Positions 35,347 through 43,577 of a stretch of DNA of 64,000 bases are shown here, one piece after another. Location: assembly GCA_016786465.1 (NCBI GenBank), contig JAEUWC010000014.1:80972-144971 (forward strand), in the 5' to 3' direction. The position numbers and the translations under genes were made by a program. This stretch comes from Bdellovibrionales bacterium. Lineage in GTDB: Bacteria > Bdellovibrionota > UBA1018. The notes beneath the pieces are model-generated. The model was not told the DNA's origin. It saw only the letters and a list, made by a program, of their open reading frames with translations, and did not search any database. Within the stretch, counting starts at the first letter, position 1, and every line of letters begins with the position of its first letter.

Positions 35347-36914
35347 AGACGCTTCCTACGAATCCAAATGACGATCCCTGCAACGCAAATCGACAGCGGC
35401 GCAATGATCAAAGTGATCCAGAAAATGATCGACGCCGTCATCTGCGACATTTCAAACTTGGCAGGACCATCTTCCTTGGTTCGAATCGAAATCAGATTTT
35501 CGTCGCCCATCAACCAGTTGATGGAATTCACAAAAAGATCCGCGTTTCCGCCCGCGCGTTGAAACGCGTTGTTGGCGATGTTTGCCGAACCCAGCGCCAC
35601 GATTCGGGTATTGCGGGTGGCTTTCGAATCCTTCTTCTTTCCTTCCAAGACCACGGCCAAGTTGATCGGCTGGCCCTTGTCCACTTTTGGATCGTTCTTG
35701 GGTTGCCCTTTGGCCAAAGACGCGAAATCGGTTTCGCCCCATGCCGTTGGCATTGCGCGAACCAACCATTCGATCTTCAGTTCCGGCGGCGCGCCGGCCA
35801 TGATTTCAACCGATCTTGAAAACGGGAAGAAGGTCTGAATGGTCATGTCCTTCCCGATCGGATGCGACTTTGCGTAAGTCTGGGTCATCGCGATCGAAGG
35901 GTCCATGTTGGCCAACCTAGAAATCGGATCAATGATCAGGTTTCTTTCGAACTTGATGAACCAAGTGGCCAAAAGAGCGCTGATTTCCGGCATCGTTTCG
36001 CTGCCTTTAGGTTCGATGTCGCCAGCGACCAGAAGTCTTCCGCCGGCATCCAGGTAATCTGAAAGGGCTTTGACTTCGGCGGGAAAGAAAGACCGTGTCG
36101 GTCCGACCATGACCAAGACTTCGCAATCGTCGTTAGAAATCTTTCCGTCCTTAACGGCTAGATCCTTCACTTCGTAATTTTGACCTGCCATGATCTTCTT
36201 CACGGCGTCGTAGCCATCTTGTTCAGTGCTGGTGAAGCTTTTTTCGCCGTGACCGGTGGTGGCGCAAACGTGCTGAATCTTTTCCTTCGAAAGACGAATC
36301 AGCGTATTCGTCAGCTTTTCTTCGGTCAGTTCTTCCAGCTTTTCGGTTTTAACTTTTTCAGGCTTACCCGCTTCACCCGGTTGAGTGATCATGATCTGCG
36401 CGGTTCCTTCGCGGCGAATTCCGGCAGCGCGGGCGCGCGAAGGTTCTTTCAGAGGATCGACCCATTCAACAACGAACTTGGTGCTCAAGGCTTTGTAGCG
36501 TTCCAAAAGATCTTTGCCTGGGGTCGGGATTCCCACTTTGGCGTAATAGACGATTTTTACTTCGGTCTTTAGATCCCGAACCACTTTCAACGTTTGTTCG
36601 GACAGGGTGTTGATCTTGTTACGGGTCGTGTCCCACTTGAACGGGTAGCGAGCCCCCAAGAAATTCACGACGCCCACAATCGAAATCACCAAAAGGGTGG
36701 TGATTGCCGAATTCAATCCAAAGGCGGCTTGCCTGGATTTCAGGGCCTGCCGGTTTTCAAAAAGCAGGGCGCCCAAGATTCCCAGGACGACGACCGCCAG
36801 CGCGATTGAAACCCAGGGAAGTTCGGGAAGAAGAATGTTTGAAAACAGAATTCCTAAAAGCAGGAATCCCAGGACGGAAAACAAAACAGGAAGGTTCTTC
36901 ATCAGTTTTTTCAT
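35343..36914 (-). CDS. GldG-like ABC transporter auxiliary protein
   Basis: The 523-residue protein has N-terminal membrane helices (VLFSVLGFLLLGILFSNILL, then ALAVVVLGILGALLF and a third near residue 70). A long periplasmic region follows with the GldG-type domain (RNKINTLSEQTLKVVRDL, LKTEVKIVYYAK, a MVGPTRSFFPAEVKALSDYL segment). One C-terminal helix precedes a basic tail. In gliding Bacteroidetes GldG works with GldA and GldF; similar operons occur in many non-gliding bacteria. Confidence 0.85.
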   Translation of the reverse strand: MKKLMKNLPVLFSVLGFLLLGILFSNILLPELPWVSIALAVVVLGILGALLFENRQALKSRQAAFGLNSAITTLLVISIVGVVNFLGARYPFKWDTTRNKINTLSEQTLKVVRDLKTEVKIVYYAKVGIPTPGKDLLERYKALSTKFVVEWVDPLKEPSRARAAGIRREGTAQIMITQPGEAGKPEKVKTEKLEELTEEKLTNTLIRLSKEKIQHVCATTGHGEKSFTSTEQDGYDAVKKIMAGQNYEVKDLAVKDGKISNDDCEVLVMVGPTRSFFPAEVKALSDYLDAGGRLLVAGDIEPKGSETMPEISALLATWFIKFERNLIIDPISRLANMDPSIAMTQTYAKSHPIGKDMTIQTFFPFSRSVEIMAGAPPELKIEWLVRAMPTAWGETDFASLAKGQPKNDPKVDKGQPINLAVVLEGKKKDSKATRNTRIVALGSANIANNAFQRAGGNADLFVNSINWLMGDENLISIRTKEDGPAKFEMSQMTASIIFWITLIIAPLSICVAGIVIWIRRKRL

Positions 36915-36916
36915 GA

Positions 36917-37687
36917 TTACCTCCAGCGGTAGCTATCCAAGATGCGATGGGTCAGGAAAAGAGAAATTCCAACAAAGGAAAGGTAGAAGATCACGTCCGG
37001 AGAATTGATCGAACCTTGTCCAAATTGCCCAAAGTGATTGATCAGCGAAAGGTAGTTCAGGACATCTGCCGCAGTCGAAGAAGCGCTCATGGCGGCCCAG
37101 CTGATCAGCCAAAAGAAAAGACAAGTGCCAAAGGTCAGCGCACCCGCCACGATTTGGTTTTCAGTCATCGCCGAAAACAAAATCCCGATGGACAGGTAAC
37201 AGCTGGCCAAAAGCAGGGTCCCTAAAAGCGAAGTGAAGATCGGGCCTGGGTCAGGCGTTGTCGAAGTGAAAAGAACGACGGGATAGATGAAAGTCATCGC
37301 CAACATCACGCAGACCAAAAGGAACGAAGAAAAGAACTTTCCCAAAATGATTTCAGTTAGGGTCACGGGTGATGTGATCAAAAGCTGAATCGTCTGTAGC
37401 TTTCTTTCTTCGGCGAATAGTCGCATGGTCACAAACGGCAGCATGAAAAGAAAGATCACGGCCATGTTTCCGTAAAGCGGGCGCACCACAGCGTCGGTGA
37501 TCGATACTTTCTGACCTTGTTGGGCGAAACGGGCGGATTCAGTCACAAAGTGCTGAAGGCTGTAAAAAAACATCCAACCCATGATCCCTAGGAAAGCGCC
37601 GATCACGATGTAAGCAACGGGGCTTGTGAAGTAGCTTCGGAAATCTCGTCTTGCGATGGTCCAAATATTTCTGATGGTCTGGTTCAT
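36917..37687 (-). CDS. ABC-2 type permease, GldF-like
   Basis: The 256-residue inner-membrane protein has six predicted helices. It starts NIWTIARRDFRSYFTSPVAY, the usual GldF/ABC-2 opening, and contains LFAEERKLQTIQLLITSPVT, the conserved cytoplasmic segment before helix 3. It lies 2 bp from the GldG-like gene and 7 bp from the ATPase gene. Confidence 0.9.
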   Translation of the reverse strand: MNQTIRNIWTIARRDFRSYFTSPVAYIVIGAFLGIMGWMFFYSLQHFVTESARFAQQGQKVSITDAVVRPLYGNMAVIFLFMLPFVTMRLFAEERKLQTIQLLITSPVTLTEIILGKFFSSFLLVCVMLAMTFIYPVVLFTSTTPDPGPIFTSLLGTLLLASCYLSIGILFSAMTENQIVAGALTFGTCLFFWLISWAAMSASSTAADVLNYLSLINHFGQFGQGSINSPDVIFYLSFVGISLFLTHRILDSYRWR

Positions 37688-37694
37688 GTCGGCC

Positions 37695-38621
37695 TCACAC
37701 TTTCTCTTCGGTGGTCAGCTGCAGGAAGATTTCCTCTAGACTGACTTTCTCGGATGAAAATTCCAAAACACCCATTCCGGTTTTCACGGCGGTTTCGACG
37801 ATCAGGTCGCGAACTTCTGAACCGCCGGGCTTGATTTCAATGACCAGCTTGGTTCCTGCCGGAGAAACACTGGAAACCCCAGGCAGCTTGGAAAGCGCAT
37901 CAATCGCGGCAGGGTTTGGGTTTTTGACTTGAAGGGCGTAAATCAGGCCTTTGCGAAGGCGTGCCTGAAGCTGATCCATCGTATCTGTAGCCACGATCTT
38001 GCCGCGGTTGATGACGATGATCCGCTGGCAGGTCGCCGTGACTTCAGGAAGGATGTGGGAGCTGAGAATCACGGTGTGATCACCGGCTAGTCCTTTGATC
38101 AGTTCGCGGATTTCAATGATCTGTTTGGGGTCCAGACCCACCGTGGGTTCGTCCAAAATCAGAACCAATGGGTTGTGGACCAACGCTTGTGCAAGTCCCA
38201 CGCGCTGACGGTAGCCCTTGGAAAGATTGCCGATGATTCGGTTGCGAACGCTTCCCAGGCCCGTGCGTTCGATCGCGTAGTTGATCGCCGAATTCATTTT
38301 GTCTTTGGGCACTTGATGGATTCTTGCGGCAAAATCCATGTAATCGCCCACGGTCATTTCCAAATACACGGGCGGGGTTTCGGGCAGGTAGCCGACGTTC
38401 TTTTTCACTTCCAGGGGATTTTCAAAAACGTCGAAGCCAGCGACGCTTGCCTTTCCGTCGCTAGCGGGCATGAAGCCCGTTAAGATTTTCATCGTCGTGC
38501 TTTTTCCAGCGCCGTTGGGGCCAAGAAAACCGACCACTTCGCCCTTGGAAACTTCGAACGAAAGGTGATCGATGGCCAGGCGCGGACCGTACAATTTGGA
38601 TAGATTGGAAACCTGGATCAT
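37695..38621 (-). CDS. ABC transporter ATP-binding protein, GldA-like
   Basis: The 308-residue ATPase has Walker A GFLGPNGAGKSTTMKIL, ABC signature LSKGYRQRVGLAQAL, Walker B LILDEPTVGLDP and the switch His in LSSHILPEV. The C-terminal extension of about 80 residues is typical of GldA/CcmA-type exporters. It is the first gene of a five-gene operon (ATPase, permease, GldG-like, DUF4340, Yip1-like). The substrate is unknown. Confidence 0.93.
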   Translation of the reverse strand: MIQVSNLSKLYGPRLAIDHLSFEVSKGEVVGFLGPNGAGKSTTMKILTGFMPASDGKASVAGFDVFENPLEVKKNVGYLPETPPVYLEMTVGDYMDFAARIHQVPKDKMNSAINYAIERTGLGSVRNRIIGNLSKGYRQRVGLAQALVHNPLVLILDEPTVGLDPKQIIEIRELIKGLAGDHTVILSSHILPEVTATCQRIIVINRGKIVATDTMDQLQARLRKGLIYALQVKNPNPAAIDALSKLPGVSSVSPAGTKLVIEIKPGGSEVRDLIVETAVKTGMGVLEFSSEKVSLEEIFLQLTTEEKV

Positions 38622-38683
38622 GAGTCCTCCGGGGGTGCTGTTTTTACAGGATAAAACGAACTATAGGCTCAGTTCGGCAACTG

Positions 38684-39130
38684 TCAACTTCGAGCCTGTA
38701 GTCGGCGGTTGATTCGGCGCTTCAGTGGGCCCCGCAGATGCGCTAAATACGCGAAAATCCAAAGTCCAGCGGTGATCAAATGAATCCAGATCCAGGCGCG
38801 CCGCCAATTTTCCAACACAGCGGTTTGAATCAAGTACCCCGAGAAGACCATGGGTAGCGCGTTCCCCATCATGGCCAGCCCGGATCTTCGGCGCTTGGCG
38901 CGCGACTGATGAAACTGGGCCATGACATGCGAATTCCAGATCAGTCCGACCGCGAAAACCAAGACGGGCGCAGTGATCAGGTGCGCAACACGAAGGCTTT
39001 CTTCCCAAGGATGAACGGGATTTCCAAATTCAGAAGGGGGTTTTTCAGCCAAGTATCGGGCGTACGCATAGACCAGACCACTGATTCCAACTAGGGCGTT
39101 TGCAATGTGCTGAAGTAGCGATCCTGGCAT
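38684..39130 (-). CDS. Four-helix membrane protein, DUF4405/cytochrome b-like
   Basis: The 148-residue protein has four predicted helices. His residues sit in or next to them (LLQHIANALVGISG, RVAHLITAPVLVFAVG, WNSHVMAQF, WIWIHLITAGLWIFAYLAHL), arranged as in small di-heme membrane proteins. Heme binding is inference. ATG 39130 overlaps the stop of the FMN-binding gene by 4 bp, which fixes the start. It is the last gene of the Fur-box operon, so membrane electron transfer for iron handling is a reasonable guess. Confidence 0.65.
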   Translation of the reverse strand: MPGSLLQHIANALVGISGLVYAYARYLAEKPPSEFGNPVHPWEESLRVAHLITAPVLVFAVGLIWNSHVMAQFHQSRAKRRRSGLAMMGNALPMVFSGYLIQTAVLENWRRAWIWIHLITAGLWIFAYLAHLRGPLKRRINRRLQARS

Positions 39131-39693
39131 CACTTGGGTTTTCCGTGTCCCAAGGTTTTTTCTAAAGCCAGAATTTTTCGAACCGCTTCCGTTGTCGCTT
39201 GCGCGGTCAAGGTTGAACCCGTGATCAACGGGATGTCCTGACGGATCTGAAGACGGGGTTCCAGTTTCTTGCCTTGGTAGGTCAGGTACCAATTGGTTTT
39301 TGGGATGTATTCCAAAGGTTCGTCAAAGCTTAAAACTTCCACGCGGCTGACGATCGGTTCGTCCTGGGGCTTAACCGCGGGTTCCAGAAGCACCAAGATC
39401 GTTTCGGGTTTTGTGCGTACTCGGTGTGCATCGAAATAAACGACTTTTCGGGTCGGTGGGGCACCCGCGCCAGATTTCGCCGGACAGGTGCCCACATACC
39501 GAACCACCATCGCAGAATCGACTTTCGATCCAGAAGTTTCGGCTGCTTTGCTTTTTTGATCTTCGGTTAAAAAATGGGTTTCACGGTCCACCTGGCAGTC
39601 CGGCAACGCAAGTTTCATCGCTTCATCGACGTGAAGGAATACCTTGGCTTCTGCGGACGCAATCAGTGCGAAAAGCGAAATTAGAAAACCCAT
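39130..39693 (-). CDS. Periplasmic FMN-binding-domain protein (RnfG/NqrC-like)
   Basis: The 187-residue exported protein has a signal peptide (GFLISLFALIASAEA). Its C-terminal FMN-binding-type domain includes VEVLSFDEPLEYIP and TGSTLTAQATTEAVRKIL. The Thr in GSTLTA corresponds to the covalently flavinylated SGAT/T motif of the family. One disulfide-capable Cys pair (DCQVD, GTCPAK) lies in the first half. It overlaps the porin gene by 13 bp and the four-helix gene by 4 bp. Confidence 0.75.
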   Translation of the reverse strand: MGFLISLFALIASAEAKVFLHVDEAMKLALPDCQVDRETHFLTEDQKSKAAETSGSKVDSAMVVRYVGTCPAKSGAGAPPTRKVVYFDAHRVRTKPETILVLLEPAVKPQDEPIVSRVEVLSFDEPLEYIPKTNWYLTYQGKKLEPRLQIRQDIPLITGSTLTAQATTEAVRKILALEKTLGHGKPK

Positions 39694-40985
39694 CCCAGTC
39701 CCATGTTCATCACATTAATGCCTGTTCCGGCCTGGTTTTTCCAGTCTTGGTAATCGACGGTGAAGACCACTTGTTCAATGGGTTTCACTTGGAAGCCCAG
39801 GGTCAGGATCTGGCGGTCGTTCGCGGGATCGCGAGTCGCGTTTGCGGCGACTGCCGCCTGGGTGTCCAGGCGTTCATAGCGAACAAACGGGGTCAGTCCG
39901 GCGGCTTTGTTCAGCCCAGGCACTGAATTCAAAAGCGTGCGTAAATTGTACCCCAATTGGAAGTAGTAGCCGTACTGCTTGGATCCTAGCCCGGCAGTGC
40001 CGGTGTTTCCGGTCGCCAAGTTGTAGACGTCGGTTCCGCCTAGGGTCGACATCGCGTAAACGCTGCGAATGTCCCAGCTGTTCCACTTCAGATCCAAGTG
40101 CGCTTCGGTCATCGCCAGATTCAGGGTTCCTAATTGTACGACCCCCTGAGCAGCGTTCGTGCGGTAGTGGGAAGCGCCAACCAAAAGCCCTGCGACCCCC
40201 GTATAGTCCAAGCGTCCAACCCATGCGGGCCTTTCAAAGACCGCTTCCGAAGCGCCCTGGCGACCGTCGCGCACGCCATCGGCGGCATCGAACCCCTGCG
40301 CGTCCAGCGCCGTCGTTACATAACTGCGGTAAGAAAAGTTTCCGACGTCACCGAAAACGCCCACACCAAATTCGTTCCAAGTCGCGGGGATGATTTTCCG
40401 TTCGACTTCGGGTCTTGCCACGCCCAAGAAAACGGTAGGTTCGTGAAGTTCGTTAATCAAGCCCACGGGCATCAACACGTTACCGGCGCGCAGGTTAAAT
40501 CCAGGGTTGATGAAAAAGTCCATGTACGTAAATTCGACGGCCACTGCGCCAACTTGTCCGCCCGGGCCGGTTTCAGTTCGGGCGTGTTCGAATTCGATTT
40601 CGCTGTTCAGCACGATTCGATCTGAAAATTTGTAACCCAAGTAGGCGATGACCCGCTGGGTGTCGCCCGTGTTGTATTCGCCCGAGGGTGTGCCGTCGTC
40701 CTTCGCTGCCATGGGATTTCTAAAGATCAGTTCTCCATATCCACCCAAAGACACGCCTTCCTTGTTGCGGTAGACCTTCGAAGCCGCAGGTCCCAAGCCA
40801 TATTGGTTACGGTCAGCGCGTGCGGCGCTGTCACCTAGCTTCAGATTTTCGATTTCCTTCGAAAGAATTTCGATCTTCCGATCGAGTTCAGCGTTGGTTT
40901 GACCCATGGCTGGGGTAGGGATCGTTCCGATGGCTAGGGTTGTCAGAGAAATTAGGGCTGGGACTAAGGCTCGTTGCAGACTCAT
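39681..40985 (-). CDS. Outer-membrane porin-like beta-barrel protein
   Basis: The 434-residue protein has the signal peptide LVPALISLTTLAIGTIPTPAMG. A short coiled coil follows (AELDRKIEILSKEIENLKLG), as in trimeric porins. The barrel opens with GVSLGGYGELIFRN, has many alternating strands, and ends in an aromatic residue (NMGLGWVF). ATG 40985 gives the signal peptide and has AAGGA about 10 bases upstream; codons further upstream would pass through the promoter. It is the first gene of an operon behind a perfect Fur-box-like palindrome, so an iron-related cargo is likely. Confidence 0.82.
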   Translation of the reverse strand: MSLQRALVPALISLTTLAIGTIPTPAMGQTNAELDRKIEILSKEIENLKLGDSAARADRNQYGLGPAASKVYRNKEGVSLGGYGELIFRNPMAAKDDGTPSGEYNTGDTQRVIAYLGYKFSDRIVLNSEIEFEHARTETGPGGQVGAVAVEFTYMDFFINPGFNLRAGNVLMPVGLINELHEPTVFLGVARPEVERKIIPATWNEFGVGVFGDVGNFSYRSYVTTALDAQGFDAADGVRDGRQGASEAVFERPAWVGRLDYTGVAGLLVGASHYRTNAAQGVVQLGTLNLAMTEAHLDLKWNSWDIRSVYAMSTLGGTDVYNLATGNTGTAGLGSKQYGYYFQLGYNLRTLLNSVPGLNKAAGLTPFVRYERLDTQAAVAANATRDPANDRQILTLGFQVKPIEQVVFTVDYQDWKNQAGTGINVMNMGLGWVF

Positions 40986-41013
40986 TTGAGATATTTCCTT
41001 ACGGGGATTTCGA

Positions 41014-41034
41014 TGTTGAGAATCATTCTCAACA
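41014..41034. promoter_or_regulatory. Perfect 21-bp palindrome, Fur-box-like operator
   Basis: TTGAGAATCATTCTCAA sits at the centre of a 21-base perfect inverted repeat (10-bp arms around one C), close to the Fur consensus GATAATGATAATCATTATC. It lies about 29 bp before the porin start and covers the place where a -10 element must fall, 17-18 bases after a perfect minus-strand TTGACA (41054-41049). Binding would block the promoter, as in classical iron repression. Another metal regulator of the Fur family is possible. Confidence 0.75.
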
Positions 41035-41048
41035 TGCCCCGAAGGCTT

Positions 41049-41054
41049 TGTCAA
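41049..41054 (-). promoter_or_regulatory. Perfect -35 element of the porin operon
   Basis: Read on the minus strand this is TTGACA. The spacing puts the -10 hexamer (GAGAAT, 18 bases further) inside the palindrome at 41014-41034. The transcription start would be just before the AAGGA ribosome site of the porin gene. Confidence 0.6.
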
Positions 41055-41068
41055 CCAGGCGCGTTGGA

Positions 41069-42676
41069 TCACATCCGGAAAACGCCGAATTGGGTCTTCT
41101 TTAAAGGAGCGTTCAGCGTCGTCGAAAGGCCCATCGCCAGGGTCTCGCGCGTTTTCCACGGGACCAAAATTCCATCATCCCAAAGGCGGCCCGTTGCATT
41201 GTAGGGACTGCCGTCGCGTTCGTACTGATCGCGAATCGGGTCCTGGATCTTTCGGATTTCGGCTTCTGATAGTTTCTTTCCCTGGGCTTCCAATTGTTCA
41301 ACCTTCACTTGCGAAAGAACGTTGGCCGCCTGTTCGCCCCCCATGACCGAAATTTTTGAATTGGGCCACATCCATAAAAAGCGGGGCTGAAACGCGCGGC
41401 CGCACATTCCGTAATTACCGGCTCCAAAGGATCCGCCAATGATCAAAGTCATTTTCGGGACCTGAGCATTGGATACTGCGGTGACCAGCTTTGCGCCGTC
41501 TTTGGCGATTCCGCCGTTTTCGTATTTCTTTCCGACCATGAAGCCCGTGATGTTTTGTAAGAAAAGAAGCGGAACGCGGCGCTGGGTGCAAAGTTCGATA
41601 AAGTGCGCGCCTTTCAGCGAACTTTCACTAAATAGAATTCCGTTATTCGCGACGATCCCCACTGGGGTTCCCCAGATGTGTGCGAAGCCCGTGACCAAGG
41701 TGTTTCCGTAAAGCGGTTTGAATTCGTGGAATCGTGATCCGTCCACCATTCGCGCGATGATTTCGCAAACGTCGAAAGGCTTTTTCAGATCGGTCGGCAG
41801 AATTCCCGCGATTTCAGCTGGATCATACAAAGGGTCTTCGGGTGCGATCCGGGCGATTCCGGCAGGTGCCGGACGATTCAGATGCGACACGATGTCGCGC
41901 GCGATTTCCAGCGCGTGATCGTCGTTTTCAGCCAGGTGATCGGTCACGCCGCTGGTTCGCGAGTGAACGTCGCCGCCGCCTAGTTCTTCGGTCGTGACGA
42001 TTTCGCCAGTCGCGGCTTTGACCAGCGGGGGGCCGCCCAGAAAAATCGTCCCCTGATTTCGCACGATGATCGTTTCATCCGACATCGCCGGCACGTAGGC
42101 CCCGCCTGCCGTGCAAGATCCCATAACGACCGCGATCTGCGGGATTCCTTCAGCGGACATCGTGGCTTGATTAAAGAAAATCCGGCCGAAGTGATCGCGG
42201 TCGGGAAAAACTTCCGCTTGCAGCGGCAGGAACGCACCACCGGAATCGACCAAGTAAAGACAGGGAAGTTTGTTTTCACGCGCGATTTCTTGGGCGCGAA
42301 GGTGTTTCTTCACCGTCATGGGGAAATAGGTTCCGCCTTTGACGGTGGCGTCGTTGGCGACGATCATGCATTCGCGCCCGTGGATGATTCCGATTCCGGT
42401 GACGACGCCGGCGCCAGGGGCGGCCCCGTCGTAAAGGCCGTGGGCGGCCAGCGGCGAAAGTTCTAGAAAGCTGGATCCTGGGTCAATCAGGCGCGCGATC
42501 CGTTCGCGAACAAAAAGCTTTCCGCGTTTTTCATGCTTTTCGCGCGCTTCTTTTCCTCCGCCCTGCGCCGTTTCTTGAAGCTTCGTTTCCAATTCCTTAG
42601 CCAGACCGTGGTGGTATTCGGCGTTCTTTTTAAAGTCAGTGCTGTTGGTTTGAATCTGGCTTTTGATGACGGGCAT
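41069..42676 (-). CDS. mccB: Methylcrotonyl-CoA carboxylase beta subunit (carboxyltransferase)
   Basis: Carboxyltransferase of leucine degradation, making 3-methylglutaconyl-CoA. The 535-residue protein has the MCC-beta pattern: a [19 protein letters not shown] start region, [33 protein letters not shown], and the C-terminal half with [20 protein letters not shown]. Length is normal. It is divergent from the hydratase, biotin carboxylase and lyase genes, separated by about 80 bp, so one divergent promoter region probably controls the pathway. Confidence 0.93.
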   Translation of the reverse strand: MPVIKSQIQTNSTDFKKNAEYHHGLAKELETKLQETAQGGGKEAREKHEKRGKLFVRERIARLIDPGSSFLELSPLAAHGLYDGAAPGAGVVTGIGIIHGRECMIVANDATVKGGTYFPMTVKKHLRAQEIARENKLPCLYLVDSGGAFLPLQAEVFPDRDHFGRIFFNQATMSAEGIPQIAVVMGSCTAGGAYVPAMSDETIIVRNQGTIFLGGPPLVKAATGEIVTTEELGGGDVHSRTSGVTDHLAENDDHALEIARDIVSHLNRPAPAGIARIAPEDPLYDPAEIAGILPTDLKKPFDVCEIIARMVDGSRFHEFKPLYGNTLVTGFAHIWGTPVGIVANNGILFSESSLKGAHFIELCTQRRVPLLFLQNITGFMVGKKYENGGIAKDGAKLVTAVSNAQVPKMTLIIGGSFGAGNYGMCGRAFQPRFLWMWPNSKISVMGGEQAANVLSQVKVEQLEAQGKKLSEAEIRKIQDPIRDQYERDGSPYNATGRLWDDGILVPWKTRETLAMGLSTTLNAPLKKTQFGVFRM

Positions 42677-42755
42677 GGCTGCAAACTAGCAAATGACGCA
42701 GTGAATCCGCAAAAATTTACTCAGAGCATGCAAAAGGTTGTGTCAGAACATCGGT

Positions 42756-43577
42756 ATGTCCAAAACCTATACGATGATCCAGGTTTCCCGGAACTCGACG
42801 CATCCTTCTGTCTTGGAAGTGAAGTTGAATCGCCCCGAAATTCGAAACGCGTTCAACGAAGCGATGATCGAAGAACTGACCCATGTTTTTCAAAAGGAAG
42901 TTTTGGATGAATCGGTTCGCATCGTCGTGCTTTCTGGATCGGGATCGCACTTCAGCGCCGGCGGCGACCTGAACTGGATGAAAAAGTCCGTTGAAATGGA
43001 CCATGCAGGAAATCTTGCGGACACTCGAAGACTTTCCCGAATGTTTGCATCGATGAATGAATGCCCCAAGCCCTTGATCGGCGTGGTCCACGGGGCCGCG
43101 ATCGGCGGCGGTGTGGGAATGGTCAGCGTGTGCGATATCGTGATTGCGACCGAAGACACGCAGTTTAGTTTAAGCGAAGTCCGCCTGGGAATTATCCCCG
43201 CCTGCATTGGCCCCTTTGTCGTTGCAAAAATCGGCGCTTCACACGCGCGGGGACTTTTTATTTCCGCAGAACGGTTCACCGCCAAGCGTGCTTTGGAAAT
43301 CGGATTGATCCACGAAATGGTTTCGGACCAGGCCGGGCTGAAGACGGCTTTGGATCGCCTGCTGGGCAACATGACCCAGTGTGGACCCAAGGCGATGGCT
43401 GCCGCCAAGCGCTTGGTCTTGGAACTCAGCTGGCCCGAAAAGCGTTCAAAACATCCAGATCCGATTGAATTCGTTTCGCAGATGCTGGCTGAAATCCGCG
43501 TGTCGGACGAAGGCCAAGAAGGACTGAAGGCCTTTTTAGAAAAGCGGAAGCCCGGCTGGCTTGGGGGCGCGAAGTGA
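42756..43577 (+). CDS. Enoyl-CoA hydratase, probably methylglutaconyl-CoA hydratase
   Basis: The 273-residue crotonase-fold enzyme has VKLNRPEIRNAFNEAMIEEL, the oxyanion-hole regions GSGSHFSAGGDLNWM and VVHGAAIGGGVGMVS, and the acid/base Glu in SLSEVRLGIIPAC. The genomic setting (between the mcc genes) assigns it to hydration of methylglutaconyl-CoA to HMG-CoA (LiuC role). ATG 42756 is preferred; a later in-frame ATG at 42774 is possible. It overlaps the next gene by 4 bp. Confidence 0.85.
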   Translation: MSKTYTMIQVSRNSTHPSVLEVKLNRPEIRNAFNEAMIEELTHVFQKEVLDESVRIVVLSGSGSHFSAGGDLNWMKKSVEMDHAGNLADTRRLSRMFASMNECPKPLIGVVHGAAIGGGVGMVSVCDIVIATEDTQFSLSEVRLGIIPACIGPFVVAKIGASHARGLFISAERFTAKRALEIGLIHEMVSDQAGLKTALDRLLGNMTQCGPKAMAAAKRLVLELSWPEKRSKHPDPIEFVSQMLAEIRVSDEGQEGLKAFLEKRKPGWLGGAK

